Origin: Triops longicaudatus
Lineage: Eukaryota; Arthropoda; Branchiopoda; Notostraca; Triopsidae
DNA length: 64,000 nucleotides
Direction: 5' to 3'
Assembly: GCA_022885665.1 (NCBI GenBank)
Contig: JAGQDJ010000013.1
Coordinates: 124,001 to 188,000 of the forward strand
A program made the translations under genes and the position numbers. Below, one piece after another: positions 22,499-36,800 of this stretch. Positions within the stretch are counted from its first letter, which is position 1. Every line of letters starts with the position of its first letter. The notes below the pieces were generated by a model that saw only the letters and a list, made by a program, of their open reading frames with translations, had not been told where the DNA came from and searched no databases.

Positions 22499-24149
22499 AC
22501 TATTATTATATCTAACAGCAAAGGGTGAACGACGTCAAAAAGAAACTCTAGATAGAAGCACATCCCAATATTGTCACATAAAACTTTAAATTTGTAGATA
22601 AGGTATTTAAAAAGTACCTGACCGATTTCATTTCTCTTTATGCACTAAATTTTAATGAAATCTGACGTAGTGTACCAGTTATCCTGATTTGTATTTTTCC
22701 GTTAAACAAAATGTAGCAAAAATTCAACCGCAATTCACAAATTTACTACGAGCTTTTCGAAAAATTCAAACTGGCGCACTAGACATCTCCAATAGCAATA
22801 ATATTGTCAGAACATTTTCTTTGATTTTTGAACCATTTTCACACTATGAAAATTCCCAGTGTTACTCCCATTAGGGTTTTTATATACCGGGGCCCCAATC
22901 CACACAGCAAGAAAAATGCATCCGTCGCATGTAGGTTTACCAAAGTGGGAAAAAGTAGCCCAGTTTGCCAGCCCATTCATCATTCATCGCTACGGTCTTG
23001 CAGAGCAAAATGAGGGGTTAACGCAATGAGAGAAGAAAAGAAACTTGTTTGTAATTAAAATGTGAACAATTATTAGTAAACTATCTAATAAATCTTGTAG
23101 CTCTAACGCAATTTCTACTTTAATAACTGTTTCAACTTTTAATAATCGTTAAAAAAATATAATAACTCGAGTTGGCAAAATGGTCAAGTACGGTTGGTAA
23201 AATAAGGGCACAAAGCCGCCCTCCCCCCCCCCCCCCTCCAATGAAAACCAGTAGACCGAATAACTCTCCTTCTACAGTGAAAATAGTGAGGTTCAGTTTT
23301 GGTCCCTCTACCCTATATGTGCACCTGAGTTAGGTTTTGCCACGTTTAGTTAGCTTAAGTTGCAAAAATAAAGGATTAATAAGTTCTAAAAGGATTAACA
23401 ATATCTAAGGAAACGCAACCTGGCTTCACTTTAACCAATTCTTACTCTCGTGTTTTTACCAAAAAGCTTCAAAATGCTTGTTTTTCTCTGACAAGTCAGT
23501 GCGAACTCCCTTTTTTAAGTACAAAACTACTGTGTCGCGTTCAATCTTATCCTAGGAAATATGAAGGTGGAAACATCTCGGGTGGGGTTAAAATCCCCAA
23601 CCCCCTGAACACTAAGAAGCCGATAGTATTCTACAAATTAGCAAAGGAAGATTTGGTCACCCACATATGGTATCCACTCCATGAAGTCTAGCGCATCGCA
23701 ATTCCAGTCTTTTTTGTTGTTCAAGAAATGTAACCGAATTTCAAATCAGCTCTATTTATTTTTTTAAGCAAGGGATAAACTCAATTCGGATTCATTGAAA
23801 TGATTTAAAAGTAAGTCAAAATTAAATTCCATTAATTGATTGCCCAACTCTGGTAAGGAGAAGTTTAAGGTATCCGCCCCACCGATGCACCCAAGAACGT
23901 AGATTACCTTGGATAAAGACCTATGCAGTAGCGCTACAGATACGCTTGCAGGTTGTTGCGACCAAAAAGGAAAGCTTTGATTGTAAATAAGACATGGGGA
24001 AGGTAGCATGTGCGATGTCAGTGAAAGGACCTTAAAAATCGCGCGATTTTGACGGAAAAGTTAACAAAGTATTAACTGACGATAAGTAATTTTGCCATGT
24101 GTAACGTAATTGAGCTGTATTTTATTATAATTCTTTAAATTAGTTTTCT

Positions 24150-25830
24150 ATGTCAAGTGAGGAAGAAAGATCCCTTATTTCCAGAATGACGTCAACAGCC
24201 AGGTTGACGAAGCGGAATTTAATCGCGTATTGGCTTTTGGGACTCTGCAACAACTATGCCTACGTCATTATGCTCTGCGCTGCCCATGACATTCTCAGCA
24301 CAGACTTCGACCAAAATGTAATTTTTACGTGTTATTTGTCTGTGGCTTGCATTTAAATGTAACTATTGAAATAGGGCACAACTCCAACACCTCCGTACGT
24401 TAACAGTACCCGTGATTGCAATCCCATATCTACAGGAACTATTTTGTTGGCCGACATTGCCCCTGGGCTAGCAATCAAAATTTTTGCACCTTTTATTCTT
24501 TCTTATGTCCGGTAAAAATCTCTATATATTGTTCCAAAGTAATATTATTTTCAGTCACTTTCCCCTGCAACGTCGTTAATTTTATTTGTAAGTTTTAACG
24601 ATTATCTTTATAGGTTAAGAGTTTGGATGGTTGTTTTCCTCAGTACGGCCAGTTTTATTCTCGTGTCGTTTTCGACAGCTCAGTGGATCGCGTTTATAGG
24701 CGTGATTTGCGCTGCGTTGTGTGGAGGATTGGGCGAGGTGACGTATCTTCAGTACAGCGCTCGCTTCCATCGCAACGTAGTGTCAGCCTGGTCTTCTGGT
24801 ACTGGTGCGTCGGGTGTACTTGGCTCCGTGTCATATGCTGCCTTGACAAGTGCTGGGATGCACCCGCGGAACACTTTGCTTGTAATGCTCGTTATTCCTG
24901 CACTCATGGCTGCTAGGTTTGTTTCTGTCTCTGCCGTATGAAATCCATTTTTCTTAGAAAAGCTTAAGCTGTTTGTGTTTTCGAATTGTCAATTCTACAT
25001 TTCTATGTAGCTTCTTCGTAATTTTGCGGCATCCTCCGCCCCGGTCTTTCCGAAGTCATTCGCCCTTGTTAAGTGACGACGAGGATAATGAAAGTGAGAA
25101 GTTCCCGCCCCGCAAGCAACGCAAAGACATTCGATCACGGATCAGAAGCGTGCCAGACTATTTCCGTTACATGTTTCCTCTAGGTTTGGTGTATTTTTTC
25201 GAATATTTCATCAACCAAGGCTTGGTAAGTCCCAGAAATAAAAAAGGACGAAATATAATTTTCTAATTTATTCTTTTATCTGTAGTTTGAGTTATTGTAT
25301 TTCAAAAACATTTGGCTGGATCATCATTCCCAGTACCGGTGGTTCCAAGTTGATTATCAAATTGGAGTTTTTATCTCGCGATCGAGTGTTAATTTGTTTA
25401 CTATTCGAAGTATTTGGTTTTTAGCATTGTTACAGGTATACGACGAAAAAAAAAAACTGAAAGATCCCGACTAAAGTATTCATTAATTTTTATGTCTGTT
25501 CCAGTTTGTAAATATGGCACTATTGTTCTGCGAAGCACTGTGGTTGTTTGTTCCATCGATATGGATAATTTTTGGCTGCGTTTTCTTCGAAGGATTAGTG
25601 GCTGGTGCGGCCTACGTCAACACGTTTTACAAAATATCGCATGAGGTAAAAATGTGTGGCAAAGCTTGACAAGAATTTGACGTTGCAATTAACAGCTATT
25701 TTTACCAATCCAGGTTCCTGTCGAAGATCGCGAGTTTGCCATGGGGATTACATCATTGGCCAATTCTGTCGGCATTTCCAGCGCAGGGGGCGTGGCTGTA
25801 CCCGTGCACCACGCTCTTTGCCAGCTCTAA
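24150..25830 (+). CDS. CLN3: Battenin (CLN3), lysosomal membrane protein
   Basis: Multi-pass protein of late endosomes and lysosomes; loss in human causes juvenile neuronal ceroid lipofuscinosis, and it is needed for clearance of glycerophosphodiesters. Exons: 24150-24317, 24375-24511, 24614-24916, 25011-25224, 25286-25435, 25505-25645 and 25714-25830. Total 409 residues (human 438), phases consistent. Signatures: LIAYWLLGLCNNYAYVIMLC near the start, GLGEVTYLQYSARF and WSSGTGASGVLGSVSY in the middle, FFEYFINQGLFELLYF, and GAAYVNTFYKI with DREFAMGITSLANSVGIS near the end. The cytosolic loop between the two halves is Ser/Asp/Arg-rich. The C-terminus stops at CQL, one residue short of the CaaX box (CQLS) of the human protein. 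Confidence 0.95.
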
Positions 25831-28800
25831 AGCTTATTATATGTTTTTTTTTATTGGAGTTATTTTCTCTGGAAAATTTAGGTCCTGTGATTTCTTGTTA
25901 TTCTTATTATATTCTTGTATACAGATTATTATTTCGTTCTCGTAAACTTACTGCCAATTTTTACAAGTTATAACCATGGAAACGGAAAAAATGGTGGATG
26001 TTCGGAGCCTTGTTTAGAATTTAAAATTTGTAGGTGTAGAGACATGCTAGATAGGTACGCAATTGTGTACCCATCGTAACTGGGGAGGTGGGAGGAACCG
26101 AAAGGGTATATTAAAAATAGAAACGTACTCATGCTAAGTAAACAATATGATTGAAAGAGGATTAATTTTTGTGACTTAAAGCGCATCAGTCTTTTCAAGT
26201 CGAGATTACCGTTCTTTGAATAAACTTTTTGAGAGCACGGAACGTATGTCCCTATCATACACATGTAAAACATGGCTTTGTTTACACGTTTGTGTTCATA
26301 CCGTGTTTTCGTGGAACCGATCTCGAGCGTAAATGGTGGTTTCGATGTATATTCAATACTTGTATCCAGCAACTTGTGTTTATGCATTCAATTTTCCCAT
26401 ACTAATCCATATTTGCACTTTTTTTAAGGGCCGATTTAGTTTAGGTTCCTAAAAGTTGAACATCCAGATTTCATTATGACTTTTGAAATTGACGTTATGC
26501 TGAATATTTAATTAACGTAACATAGTTTATTTTTGCGACTACCGTACGTTCGTAATCGTCTCACTTCAAAGGCCATCTTATCAGTAAAACAAAAATGGTT
26601 GTACCGTTTTCTCCACGATAGTGTTCTTAATGCTGTCGCAGATTCTAACTATTTTGTTTATTAGTTCATATTCTATTTTGTACTTTTTAGGTAAACAACT
26701 GCATTTTTAAATAACTTAATCATCATACTCCATGTGTTCTGACCATTTCAATTGCATTTCCACTGACCAATTACATGAAGTGTGATCAAATGTCCCATTT
26801 TGAACGGAAACAATCCCGTTTTTTCACCACTTTCAGAGTGTCCCGTATTTTTTACAAAGTTTCAGTTCTGTCATGTTTTCAGAAGACAATTAACATGTAA
26901 GATTGTTTTAAGACTCACTTGGTATAGATTTAAGACTGCAAAAGTTTTACGACTTACTTTTCATAGATTTACTTTTCTTAAGCTGTCCTCTAACTTTCTC
27001 GAATATTCAGAAATACTTAAGAGAGATTGCGATTCAAAAGAACCTATTTTATGGAACATTCAACAGATTTTGTAGGTTTGACTTCAAATCTTAATCTCTA
27101 CAGCTATTGGCACCTCAACCAACGCAACTACAGATTCTGAAACGAAATCTATGTGACAGTTTAGCTTTCTCGAGCTCATGATTGTTACGTTTCCCGAAAA
27201 ATTCTCAAGTTAATTTAGAAAATTTAGCTAAAAATTCTTGAAAGTTTCGATTTCAAAACCTGCAAGATTTCTCAAAGCTATTCGCTCAAAATTCTTTTTA
27301 TTTGCTGCTGTGAAAATCTCACGAATCAGAAGAGATCTTGTGTTGCCTTCGAAGTCTTTCAACACGACTTAAATTATGAGCACAGTTCTGGCCAAACGGC
27401 TCATCCTATTTTCGGGATATTTCTCTTGAAAACTATGACAGAAAACGAAAGTGGTGACAACGCGAGAGTTGGCAAAGCTAATTCACGAAAATATACTAAA
27501 ATTCGTGCCGTTTTCGTACAAGTCTCAGTTTTAACGCATCCGGAAGCTTAAGCTGTGTGTTAGTACCGCAAAATGTTACTATACTATTTCTTTTCTTTTC
27601 TTAATCTTGCAAAGCAACCAATCCAATATTTCTAGACAGAAGCGCTTCAGATACAGGTGACCCTTTTGGAGTCACTGCAATAACACAGTCTACTTCCACA
27701 TTTACCGAAGTTTTCAATAGAATGCTCCGGAAAGTAAAGATTGACGTTTGTCCCGTATTCGGTCCAGTGGAAATTTAGAGATCCTATTTACGTGAAGTGA
27801 AAATATTGCGGAAGTACAAGGTATCAGGACTTGAGTATCGTACAGTCGTAAGCTATGAGATTTCAAACTTCCCGCGCGGCCGAGAAATGAACCTTGGTTT
27901 GCTCTGTTCAGCTTCTTATGGGTGGATCCCGTATTCAAGTTGCAGTTCGTCTCTAACTAGGATAGGTATAGTCCCACTCCCATTCGACCAGCCAAGCTTA
28001 GACGCCGCGGGTATGTTTTGTTTATCGGTTGTGTGTGTCAGTGGCTGGATAACATTTTTGCTGACTCGCCTCTTTGAATGGATTTAACTGTGTGATAAAC
28101 TCCACTTTATTGTGATTGCTGTCCGCCTTTGTCTTTGTCCTGTTATAATATTGGTAAGCATTTAATTTAAATCTCGCTATAATTCCGATTGTCCCACATT
28201 CTCCCTTAGAAAATTCCGTCTGCTCAAGTATTTCACCTCTCACGCTCTATTTCCACCATGTGTGAACTGCATTAACTGTATGATTGAGTAAACCAAATTT
28301 AAAATAGTATGTTTGGTTGATTTCCTGTTGATTATACTAAAATGGAAGAATGGCAATTTTTATCACATTATTCATGGGTGTTATCTCCGGATTTCACACT
28401 AGCGAAAGTCATTGATAAGGTAGCCCAACCTTTCACTGTTTAACTGTAACAAGTTTTCCAGTCCGATCTCCAAGAAAATAACTTGTTTGTCTCCTTGCAA
28501 CTGATATGCATCGCTGATTGGATAACATGCAACGCTCCAACTCATTCTCTTGACTGTATTCCTCTGGGATAAGGGACTTTTATCTTCCCGTTCCATCAAA
28601 AGGATCATATTTAACTGATTAGCGAGATGCTAACACCCAAGTAGAGCATTTGCAGGCTCAGATGATCAAGAGATTTGAAACTACTCTCATTGGAACGAGA
28701 GGCTTTCATCTTTCGCTGAGCACTAGCAGTTTACCCCCGCGAATAGTAAATTCCTTAGTTTGAAACAATTTGAAACACCTTAAGAATCAAAGGTCGAAAA

Positions 28801-31800
28801 TTTGAAGCTTCGTTCATCTTGTTGTTCGTAGTCTACAACAGTTTTCATTATCTCGATGCTGTCATTCTGCACTTGGGAAGTAAATTTAGAAAGCACGACA
28901 CTAAATATTTTCGAAAAAAATATGTAGAAATGTAAGTTAGTAAGTTTTTTTTCGCGTAAAGCATACGGAACGAATGCCCTTGTGAGCAAATTTTACCGTA
29001 TCCTAGTAGTTATCATCATCTGCACGAAATTAGTTTTCATATTTTTTAAGGTAATTTCCCAAGATGAACAGAAACACTACGGGAAGCAAAAAGAAACTTT
29101 CTTCGTTTTCTAACCTTTATACCAACACGTTAAATTTGCGTTTTAATTTGGAATTTTAGTACGCAGTTTTAATCTCCTATAATGCAGTAGTATAAGGTTT
29201 TATCCAGCGTTAGATGTCAAACTTAAAGTCGTAAATGCCAATTCTGGTTTATTGGAGTGTTATATATAATGTGTTCGAGTTTTGGTGCACTTATGGAAGG
29301 AATAGAAGTGAAAACGTGAAATAATGATGAAAATGTTAATGTAGGCATATTGAAGGGCTTTAATGAAGTTTTATATATTGGATAGACTGTACTCGATAGT
29401 TTTCAAACTGTCGTGATTTGTCAAGTAGCATTTCTCAGGATATATATTTATCTGCATTTATTTCATATTTGGTTATTTTTATTTTATTTAGATTAAAAGT
29501 TAAATCAAGAATATAAGGTTGTCTAGCAAGTAAAAATTGTCTTCTGGTTATATAGAAAATCATTGCAAATTGGACTAATCACTAAGAGGTAGTGAAAGAG
29601 GAAAGCAAAGAACAAGCTGGTTGAGAAGTAAGTCTGTAGGTTGGTAGGCGTCTGGTGTGTTTATTAAAGCGTCCCCGTGTTCCATTTCCTGCTCTACTTC
29701 CTGGGCCGCTGGCAATGGTAATTGGCCCCTTGGACGAGTCTTGAAAACTACGACAAAAGCAAGAAGGTGCATCCAACGTGAAGTTAGGGGAACTTTTTTC
29801 GGGAACTGTGGGAAGTACACAATATGGTACGGTACGGTACGTGGTGTGTTTGGTCTGTTACTCTGTACCGTATGGCTTGTCCCTAAACATGGCTTTGAAT
29901 GCGAGTGCAGGCGCGATTTTCCGGCGAGGGACGTGTGAATACGCGCGATTTGAGCGTTTTCAACCGTTTATAACGTATTTCTTTGCCAAATGAGAGAAGA
30001 ATAATTCCTGCAAAGATGCAGAGGAAACGGTTTCCGAAAGACATTTCACAAATGTCGGGAGAAGAAAAGCTTTCTCGTCCCAGAATGTAATACAGGAATG
30101 TGGTTATCAAAAATAGCTTAATTTCCAAAGCTTAAGAAAATTCGTGATGGTATGAGCGGAAATGTTTTGACGTAACATTAGCATGCAGAAAGTCGGACGG
30201 CAGCCAAACGCTTTCCAAACGAGGAACCGGAGTAGTTTTTTTTGGACGTAAACTTGCTAAACGTTGGCTAAGCTGTTTAAATTTATACAAACGCGTATTA
30301 GAGTATTTTAAAGAAAAATTAATCGTCCATTTTTTCATAAATTTGGACAACCTGCATGTCCTCTTCAATTACACTTTTAACTCACGTTTTGGACAGGAAT
30401 ATCTGAAAATATCCCTCTAGGAAAATAACAGAGATGGCAGGTGGAACTGTTTCTGAAAATTACAGCGCTTTTAGCCAGATTACTCCTTAAATATGATGCG
30501 CTATTTAAGCTAGTTGTGCCACTAGTCCTTAACATTCTCTTCAAAAGTCAAGTATTGATACATTGTTCCTTCCTATTCTTCAGCTAGTTCTGATCTGCGT
30601 AGTCACAAATAAAAAGACATTTTTTTACATGATAACATTAAATTAGAAAGTAACAAAATAGCCATCAAACTGCTTATGTTTTACAATATGGACATTGTTC
30701 TCAACTATTATCATTAACAATATTTCAATAGTACTAACGCTTTCTGGGATTTTTCCTTTATTTTTAATATTGACAATATTATTTCAATATAACATCTACA
30801 CTTTCTGTAACTTTTTAGTATTTTAAAAAATACATCCCTGCTATTAAGTTCGCAGTAAATGGTTGTGTTGCAACTTCAAAACCGTCTTTTTTTCAACCGT
30901 ACAGGAGCTGCAGCCCGAAAGATCAATTTTTCTAGTAATGCGATCTAAATCTGAACATAATCACCCATAAGAGCGTTAAATTTAATCCTTTCACCGCATG
31001 AGATGTTATTTGCGCGCTGTAAGAGCGTTTCTTGAACCCATCATCAGTGATAAAATTGGCCAAAATCCCCAGAGACCCCAAATGATGATCCAGTAAGCCA
31101 TGGCGTGAAGATTCCTAGTACAAACTATATAAATTTTATATTCTGCAATCGTCACTGCCAGAGTGGTGTGAAAGTAGCACAGTAGCTCAGTACCTCCGTA
31201 ATTTTTGTTTGGCTCATTTGCTCGCGTAAGGAACCGAAAACTTGTTAAAGCATTGAAAAGAAAACGACAGACGCAGTCGCTACTCCTCGGAAACTAATTG
31301 TGTTAGTCTTTCGCAGCAATGCGTGGAAAATGTAAAGCTGGAGCTCATAGCAATGAGTTCGTCCGGCTTTTTATTTCATTTTTAATTTTCTATCCTGAGT
31401 TTCATTTCTCTGTGAACACCGACGTTTCCCATCGCTATATTTTAAATTCCGTTTAAATTTTAAAAAATTTAAAGCCAGTCACCACTTGTTATTTATTCGC
31501 AATTTTTTTTCAAACAAAACTTTCGGAATTCGATCATTTTTAAGAGAGAACGAGTTTGATTTGGAAACAGCTTTAACATGGTTTATCCCGTGAATCACAT
31601 GAAATTGAGGTGAACATGGTTTGTGTTTACGACACGACACACATGTTCGTTGTGTCTACAAATAACATGCTTATCACATTTTAAGTAACTATTTGGTAGT
31701 TTTGGCCCCGAAATAAACTCTGTACATCTTCGCTCATATTCTCGCATGTTAATGTTAGATAGCACTGTACTTACCTATATTGCACTAGGGACGTTTTATG

Positions 31801-33897
31801 ATTAGACGTATAAAACATATTTAAAGTATCTTATACCTCACAGAAGTATCCTTATCCGCCTAATCCCAGACATGCTAGTAACTTTGGTTATGCGAAGTAC
31901 AACTAACAGAGCGTAAATGGTAAGTTAAGATAGGAACGATTTACCTGCATTCTGAACACTTATAAATATGTCTTTATGAACTAAGGCGCGCTACACAACT
32001 TATGATTTTTGACTCGTTACTAACTGTAATGGACATGTTCTTCTCCTTGAGTTGTTTTTAAATATTCGAAAAAATATTAAACTTTCTTCGAAGATCGTGT
32101 TATAATGCTCATGAATTGCCAGGTCCAAATGTGGTGTTTTCATCCCGTGCCATTGAATGTTTACTTGGGTGACCTCGTATTTCGCAAAGAATTTTTAACA
32201 AACGATCTATGGTGTCAGAAAGCCTATCAGTCAGTGTGTTCAGTGAGCAGTCACTTCTTGCGAAACTTCCTCTTCGTCCCTCTTCTGTCTTGGGAAGAAT
32301 GAGTAAGCTCTTACGAAAGATTTTTTTTCACCGTAGGCTACACACTTTATTTTAAGACTCAACACAGAAGTCGTTTGAAGCTGTTTGATTACCCTAAGAT
32401 ACTTCGATTTCTCTGTATTCATAAATTTAATTAATAGTAAGGTAATTTGTTTGAATGTTTGATGCATTCGGTTAAGGTTTTTTTATCATTCAATGTATTT
32501 AATAATTCTGATATTTTTTTTTAGATGAGAATATCTCTTTATTACAAATGTACTCATTTAGATTAATTGTGGATGATAAACGCGTATTTCTGTAAGTAAG
32601 AAAAAAGTCCTAATGATAACTTGCTCGTATTTCCTGTGACGAGAATATAAGTCAAATGGTCAAGCAGAGATGAGCGGCAAGTTTTCTTTCTTACAATGAA
32701 AAGTCGGTAACGCTTGGCTACTTGGATGGAAAAATACCGGCGTTTTGTGTCTCGGTGTGTGTGCAAGCTTTTCCGTGCTGCTTCGGAATGTTTGTAGTCA
32801 ACCAGGCTTTGACTCAACTTACTAACAGCGTAGGAAGCTGAAGTTGTGGAGCTTTCACGTCTGACTATGGAGCGTATTGACCACCTGTTCAATCAGTGTC
32901 TGATTAAAGCCACACTTTATGACCGAAACGTCTCTCTTTTTGTGTCACACCATGTGACATACACCTCACCTTTGTCTTTCAGTTCCGCCTCGTAAAGATA
33001 ATTAATTAACTAACTTTTTGTTTGAAAACTCCTTCCCAACTGGAAGGCCTCGCTTCACGCGATGATGTTGGATACGACTTTCCTATTAGAAAACCTCCAC
33101 TTACGCGAAATGTGAAATCACGCCCGGAAGAAAATCGATCTTAGTGTCTTAAATTCTACAAAGTCATTCTTAGGCTTTTGAATTTCATACGTATAGAAGC
33201 GTGGTGAGGTGTTTGTATGTCCTCGTCTTGAAAAATAAATTTTTGCGTAAAATTTGCGTAAAAGTAAGTTCTTTCTTGTAAAATTCAAGTTAAGACAACA
33301 GCGTTTCCCTTTCATTGTCTGGCGTTTGGTGCTTTAATGAGCTTAGACCAGCTCAAAGTGACTAATGAGATTCGTCGAGTTTTAAAGGGTCTTAACGGAA
33401 CTTGCGCCACCGAGAATAGCCTTTTCACGTAAATTCGTCCTCTGAAACTGTTAAGATCGACTCGTCGACTGAAAGGTGTCAATCTCCTTTAGTTTGTAGT
33501 AGTAAGGATGCAAATGAGGTCACGGTTGCCTTAAGATTTCAATTTCTCTCTTTCCCTCCCTCTTTGGCGCGTTTTCGGGGTGCGTAGGAAGCAGAAGAAG
33601 GAAACTTTCGGTTGCCTTTCGCTCTAAGTGCGTCTTCCAGAGATCCGAAAGGTGTTTCTCTTAGTTTACAACTGTTCAGCTGTCTTCATTAGTCGATACT
33701 TGGCGAGTTTGTGTGGTATGTTGAGGTTCCTTGTTGAGTTTTGGTTTGTGAAATAAGTTAAGCAGAGTTGGAACGAAGTGGAGAGCATTAACCCACACAA
33801 AGAAAAAAAATCGTAAAACTAAGTGATTTGATTTTCTCTACTCTGTTGCAGTGTGATGTGCTTGGGTAACTGACAAAAGAAACGGCAGAAAAATATA
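25831..33897. other. 8 kb region without a recognised gene
   Basis: This holds the CLN3 3'UTR at its left end and the LAP gene 5' region at its right end. A pyrimidine-rich acceptor (TTTTCTCTACTCTGTTGCAG, ending 33850) lies 47 bp before the LAP start codon and implies a spliced 5'UTR. The middle is AT-rich, and open frames reach at most 139 codons without family resemblance. A locally more GC-rich patch with frames open on both strands lies at about 29580-29940, including a GGTAC triplication near 29829. No terminal-repeat element was found by eye. Distal regulatory DNA or a noncoding transcript is possible but not shown. Confidence 0.45.
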
Positions 33898-36800
33898 ATG
33901 GGTGGCAAAGAAAACAAGAAAATCAAAGGACAGGGACAAGTGCCTTTGTTGGAACAGAATGCAACCAACTCCTCTGCTGCGGTATCGACTTGCCGGACAC
34001 CCAGTCGGCGGAGTTTTTGGTTGTGTTGCTTCCGCCCGGAATCGGAACAAGTCCGGGAACTGGATTATCGACACTTGTCCTTACAAGATGTCCCCGTCGA
34101 GATTTTTAACTATGAACGTACTTTGGAAGAACTCTATATGGACTGTAACCAGGTTAGTGCACATTCACAATTGAAGAAATTAGTTATTTAGTTATTACTT
34201 ATTTCATTTAATGTTATTGGTTGTTAAATAAACAAAGCGTGAGCAGAGCTCGTTGGCATTTCTTATTGTTTATAGTTCTCAAAGTATACATAACGTTTTA
34301 ATAATTTTGTTTTGATAATTTCTTGTTTAGTCGTGTTGCAATTTTTCCTTTTATTAAGCTAATTTTGAAAGAGATTATGAATATATTCATCTTGAATATT
34401 TTAATGTTAGATTGTGGATTTGCCGCGACCGTTATTTCATTGCCATAGTTTACGACGATTGTATCTCAGTGACAACGAAATCCAAGCGATTCCGCCTGCA
34501 GTGGGATCTCTGATTCATTTACAAGAACTGGATGTCTCCAAGAACTGTAAGTCAAATGATGAGTCGTTCTCTCTCAGTGGAAAACTAAATCCTATCCCTT
34601 TTGTTTACTTTTTTATTCATTTTGTTTTTGGTGATGTTAATGCTTCGTTTTTTATGTTTGTTTTCATTAAGCTTTGGGAGAATTTCCGGACAATATCAAG
34701 TGTTGCAAACAATTGCGTTTGTTGGACGCATCAGTGAACCCGTTATGCAAACTGCCTGAAGGAGCGACTCAGCTACTCTGCTTAGAAGAACTGTATCTCA
34801 ACGACACCTTTCTCGAGTTTTTGCCCGCCAATTTTGGCAGACTGAACAAACTACGTATCCTTGAACTACGCGAAAACCAATTGTCGTCCTTACCCAAATC
34901 CATGGCTCGCTTAACTTCACTCACGCGCTTGGATATTGGCCAAAACGATTTTAACGAATTAGTGCGTCATTACTTCCTTTTTAAATATAACTTTTCTTCC
35001 ATTCGGTTTACTGTGGAAATTTTTTATATTGTATATAATGTAGCAATATGTGATGGTAATTGTATATAATAATTTATTTTATTAATATATAATAGTTTAT
35101 TTGAACTAATATATCTGTCACAGGTTTTTATAATTTTTATGTAATATTTTTAGCTTTTTTGTTCATTTTGTACCATTATTTGATTTCGCTTTTCGTTTAT
35201 TTAAGTATGTTTGAAGTGCTGCGTTTTAATTATTTTCATTACGCTTCTTAGCCGGAAGTCGTGGGAAGTTTACCAGCGTTAGAGGAATTGTGGTGTGATT
35301 GTAACAAGCTTAGCACATTACCTGAAGTAGGTCATGTCGTTTTTCTCAGTTGTGTCTCATTTTTTCATGAATTGCTGACTTACTTCCATTTTTTTGTCGT
35401 GTGGAAAAGTTTGTAGGCCAATTGAAGAAGCTGACACATTTAGACGCCAGTAAAAATTATTTGGAAGAGTTACCTGCCTCTTTGAACGAATGTATTGTTC
35501 TGAAAGATCTTTCCTTATCGGCCAATAATTTGAGCGTAAGTACTTCGCGTGAATGAAGGTGTTTGATTTATTTTATTTACCGTCTGGTGTCAATGTTCTT
35601 TTTTCGTGTTTCTGTTACTTTCTTCTGGCGTTTTGTGGCTCGAAAATGGTTTGATCAGTGTTTGCCGGTGATAAATGGACTGAAATCTTTGGTAGTTTTG
35701 CGATTGGACGACAATCGCTTGACTTGTTTACCCGATTCGTTGGGCCAGTGCAGTAATTTAGAAGAATTGCAAGTTGGACAGAATCGGTTGACTAGTTTGC
35801 CACCTGCCATTGGTCTCTTGCGAAAACTTCATGCGCTCTACGTGGACGAAAACCAGTTGGAACAGCTACCTCCAGGTTTGGCAATGCATAATTGCAATGA
35901 GTGAGCAACTTTTCGCATGGAGGATAACATGTTTGTCTTGTTGCGTTATTCCAGAACTGGGTAGCTGCACTGCGATGAGTGTCTTATCCGCCCGGCAGAA
36001 TGCGTTAACGTCCATCCCCGCCGAACTTGGCCACCTGTCCAAGTTGCGCGTTTTGACCCTCAGCGGAAATCGATTGCAGAACTTGCCCGTTTCACTTTTA
36101 AACTTGCCGGCCTTGTTAGCGTTGTGGTTGTCGGAGTCACAAAACAAGCCCTTGATTCCTTTGCAGACTGAAAAGGATCCTGGTACGGGAAACAAAGTCT
36201 TAACTTGCTTTTTGCTGCCGCAAACGTCTTCCGAACCGGATTGGAGCAACGTGACCAAAGAAGAAACTGAGTTCCTGTTGGATCACTGGGAGGAAGAGCG
36301 GCAAGCTCGTATGCAGATCAAGTTTGCGTCAGATGGTGAACCGGATCTCTCGGACGCTAAATTGGCCAGGAACCCGACTCCTTACCCGAAAGAATTGAAA
36401 GCTTTGGCGAAACACGCTCACAATGTGGCGAGTAAGCAATCCACCACGCCTGAAGAGGCCAAAGATCGCTCCAGCACCAGCAGCACTAGCAAAGATAACA
36501 AAGACATAGGAAGCAGAGAGGTAACAAGCTCCGTTTTTGCCGAAGAAACGCCGAAACGAAAGAAGGAACCTATGAATAGTAGTTCGCCGGTAGTTATTAA
36601 GGAAGCAAAACAAGTTGTTATTCCTCGCGTGGCAGAAAAAGTCAACGAGTTACCAGCGCCTGTGGTGCCTAAACTTCAGGAAGATGTTCTCGTAACTACG
36701 AGCAGCGTTGCTGTGGAAGAGGAGCCACGTGTTCCACCACCATATCATATCGCTGCGGTTTACTCGAAACATGCCGATAAATTTAACCAAACAGAGAGTC

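Larger units (their letters stand above)
19850..24149. other. Spacer between plastin and CLN3
   Basis: 4.3 kb without a supported gene. The first few hundred bases are presumably the plastin 3'UTR. Beyond that lie a single hAT-type end near 21095, a complete non-autonomous hAT element (21649-22358), a trinucleotide microsatellite (22459-22497) and a C14 homopolymer (about 23223-23236). The CLN3 promoter should lie just before 24150. Open frames are short and without resemblance to known families. Confidence 0.5.

Noticed and set aside
23764..24009. 81-codon minus-strand frame with a true ATG, divergent from CLN3 by 140 bp
   Set aside because: No family resemblance, no upstream exon and no clear supporting splice or poly(A) signals; likely chance in the CLN3 upstream region.
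25968..26387. 139-codon minus-strand frame after CLN3
   Set aside because: Longest frame in the desert, but with random-looking composition and no recognised motif; probably noncoding 3' flank.
35876..35954. Reading through the LAP intron as a continuous long frame from 35810
   Set aside because: The frame before 35955 does not encode LRR; splicing 35875 to 35955 restores the LPPELGS repeat seen in ERBIN.
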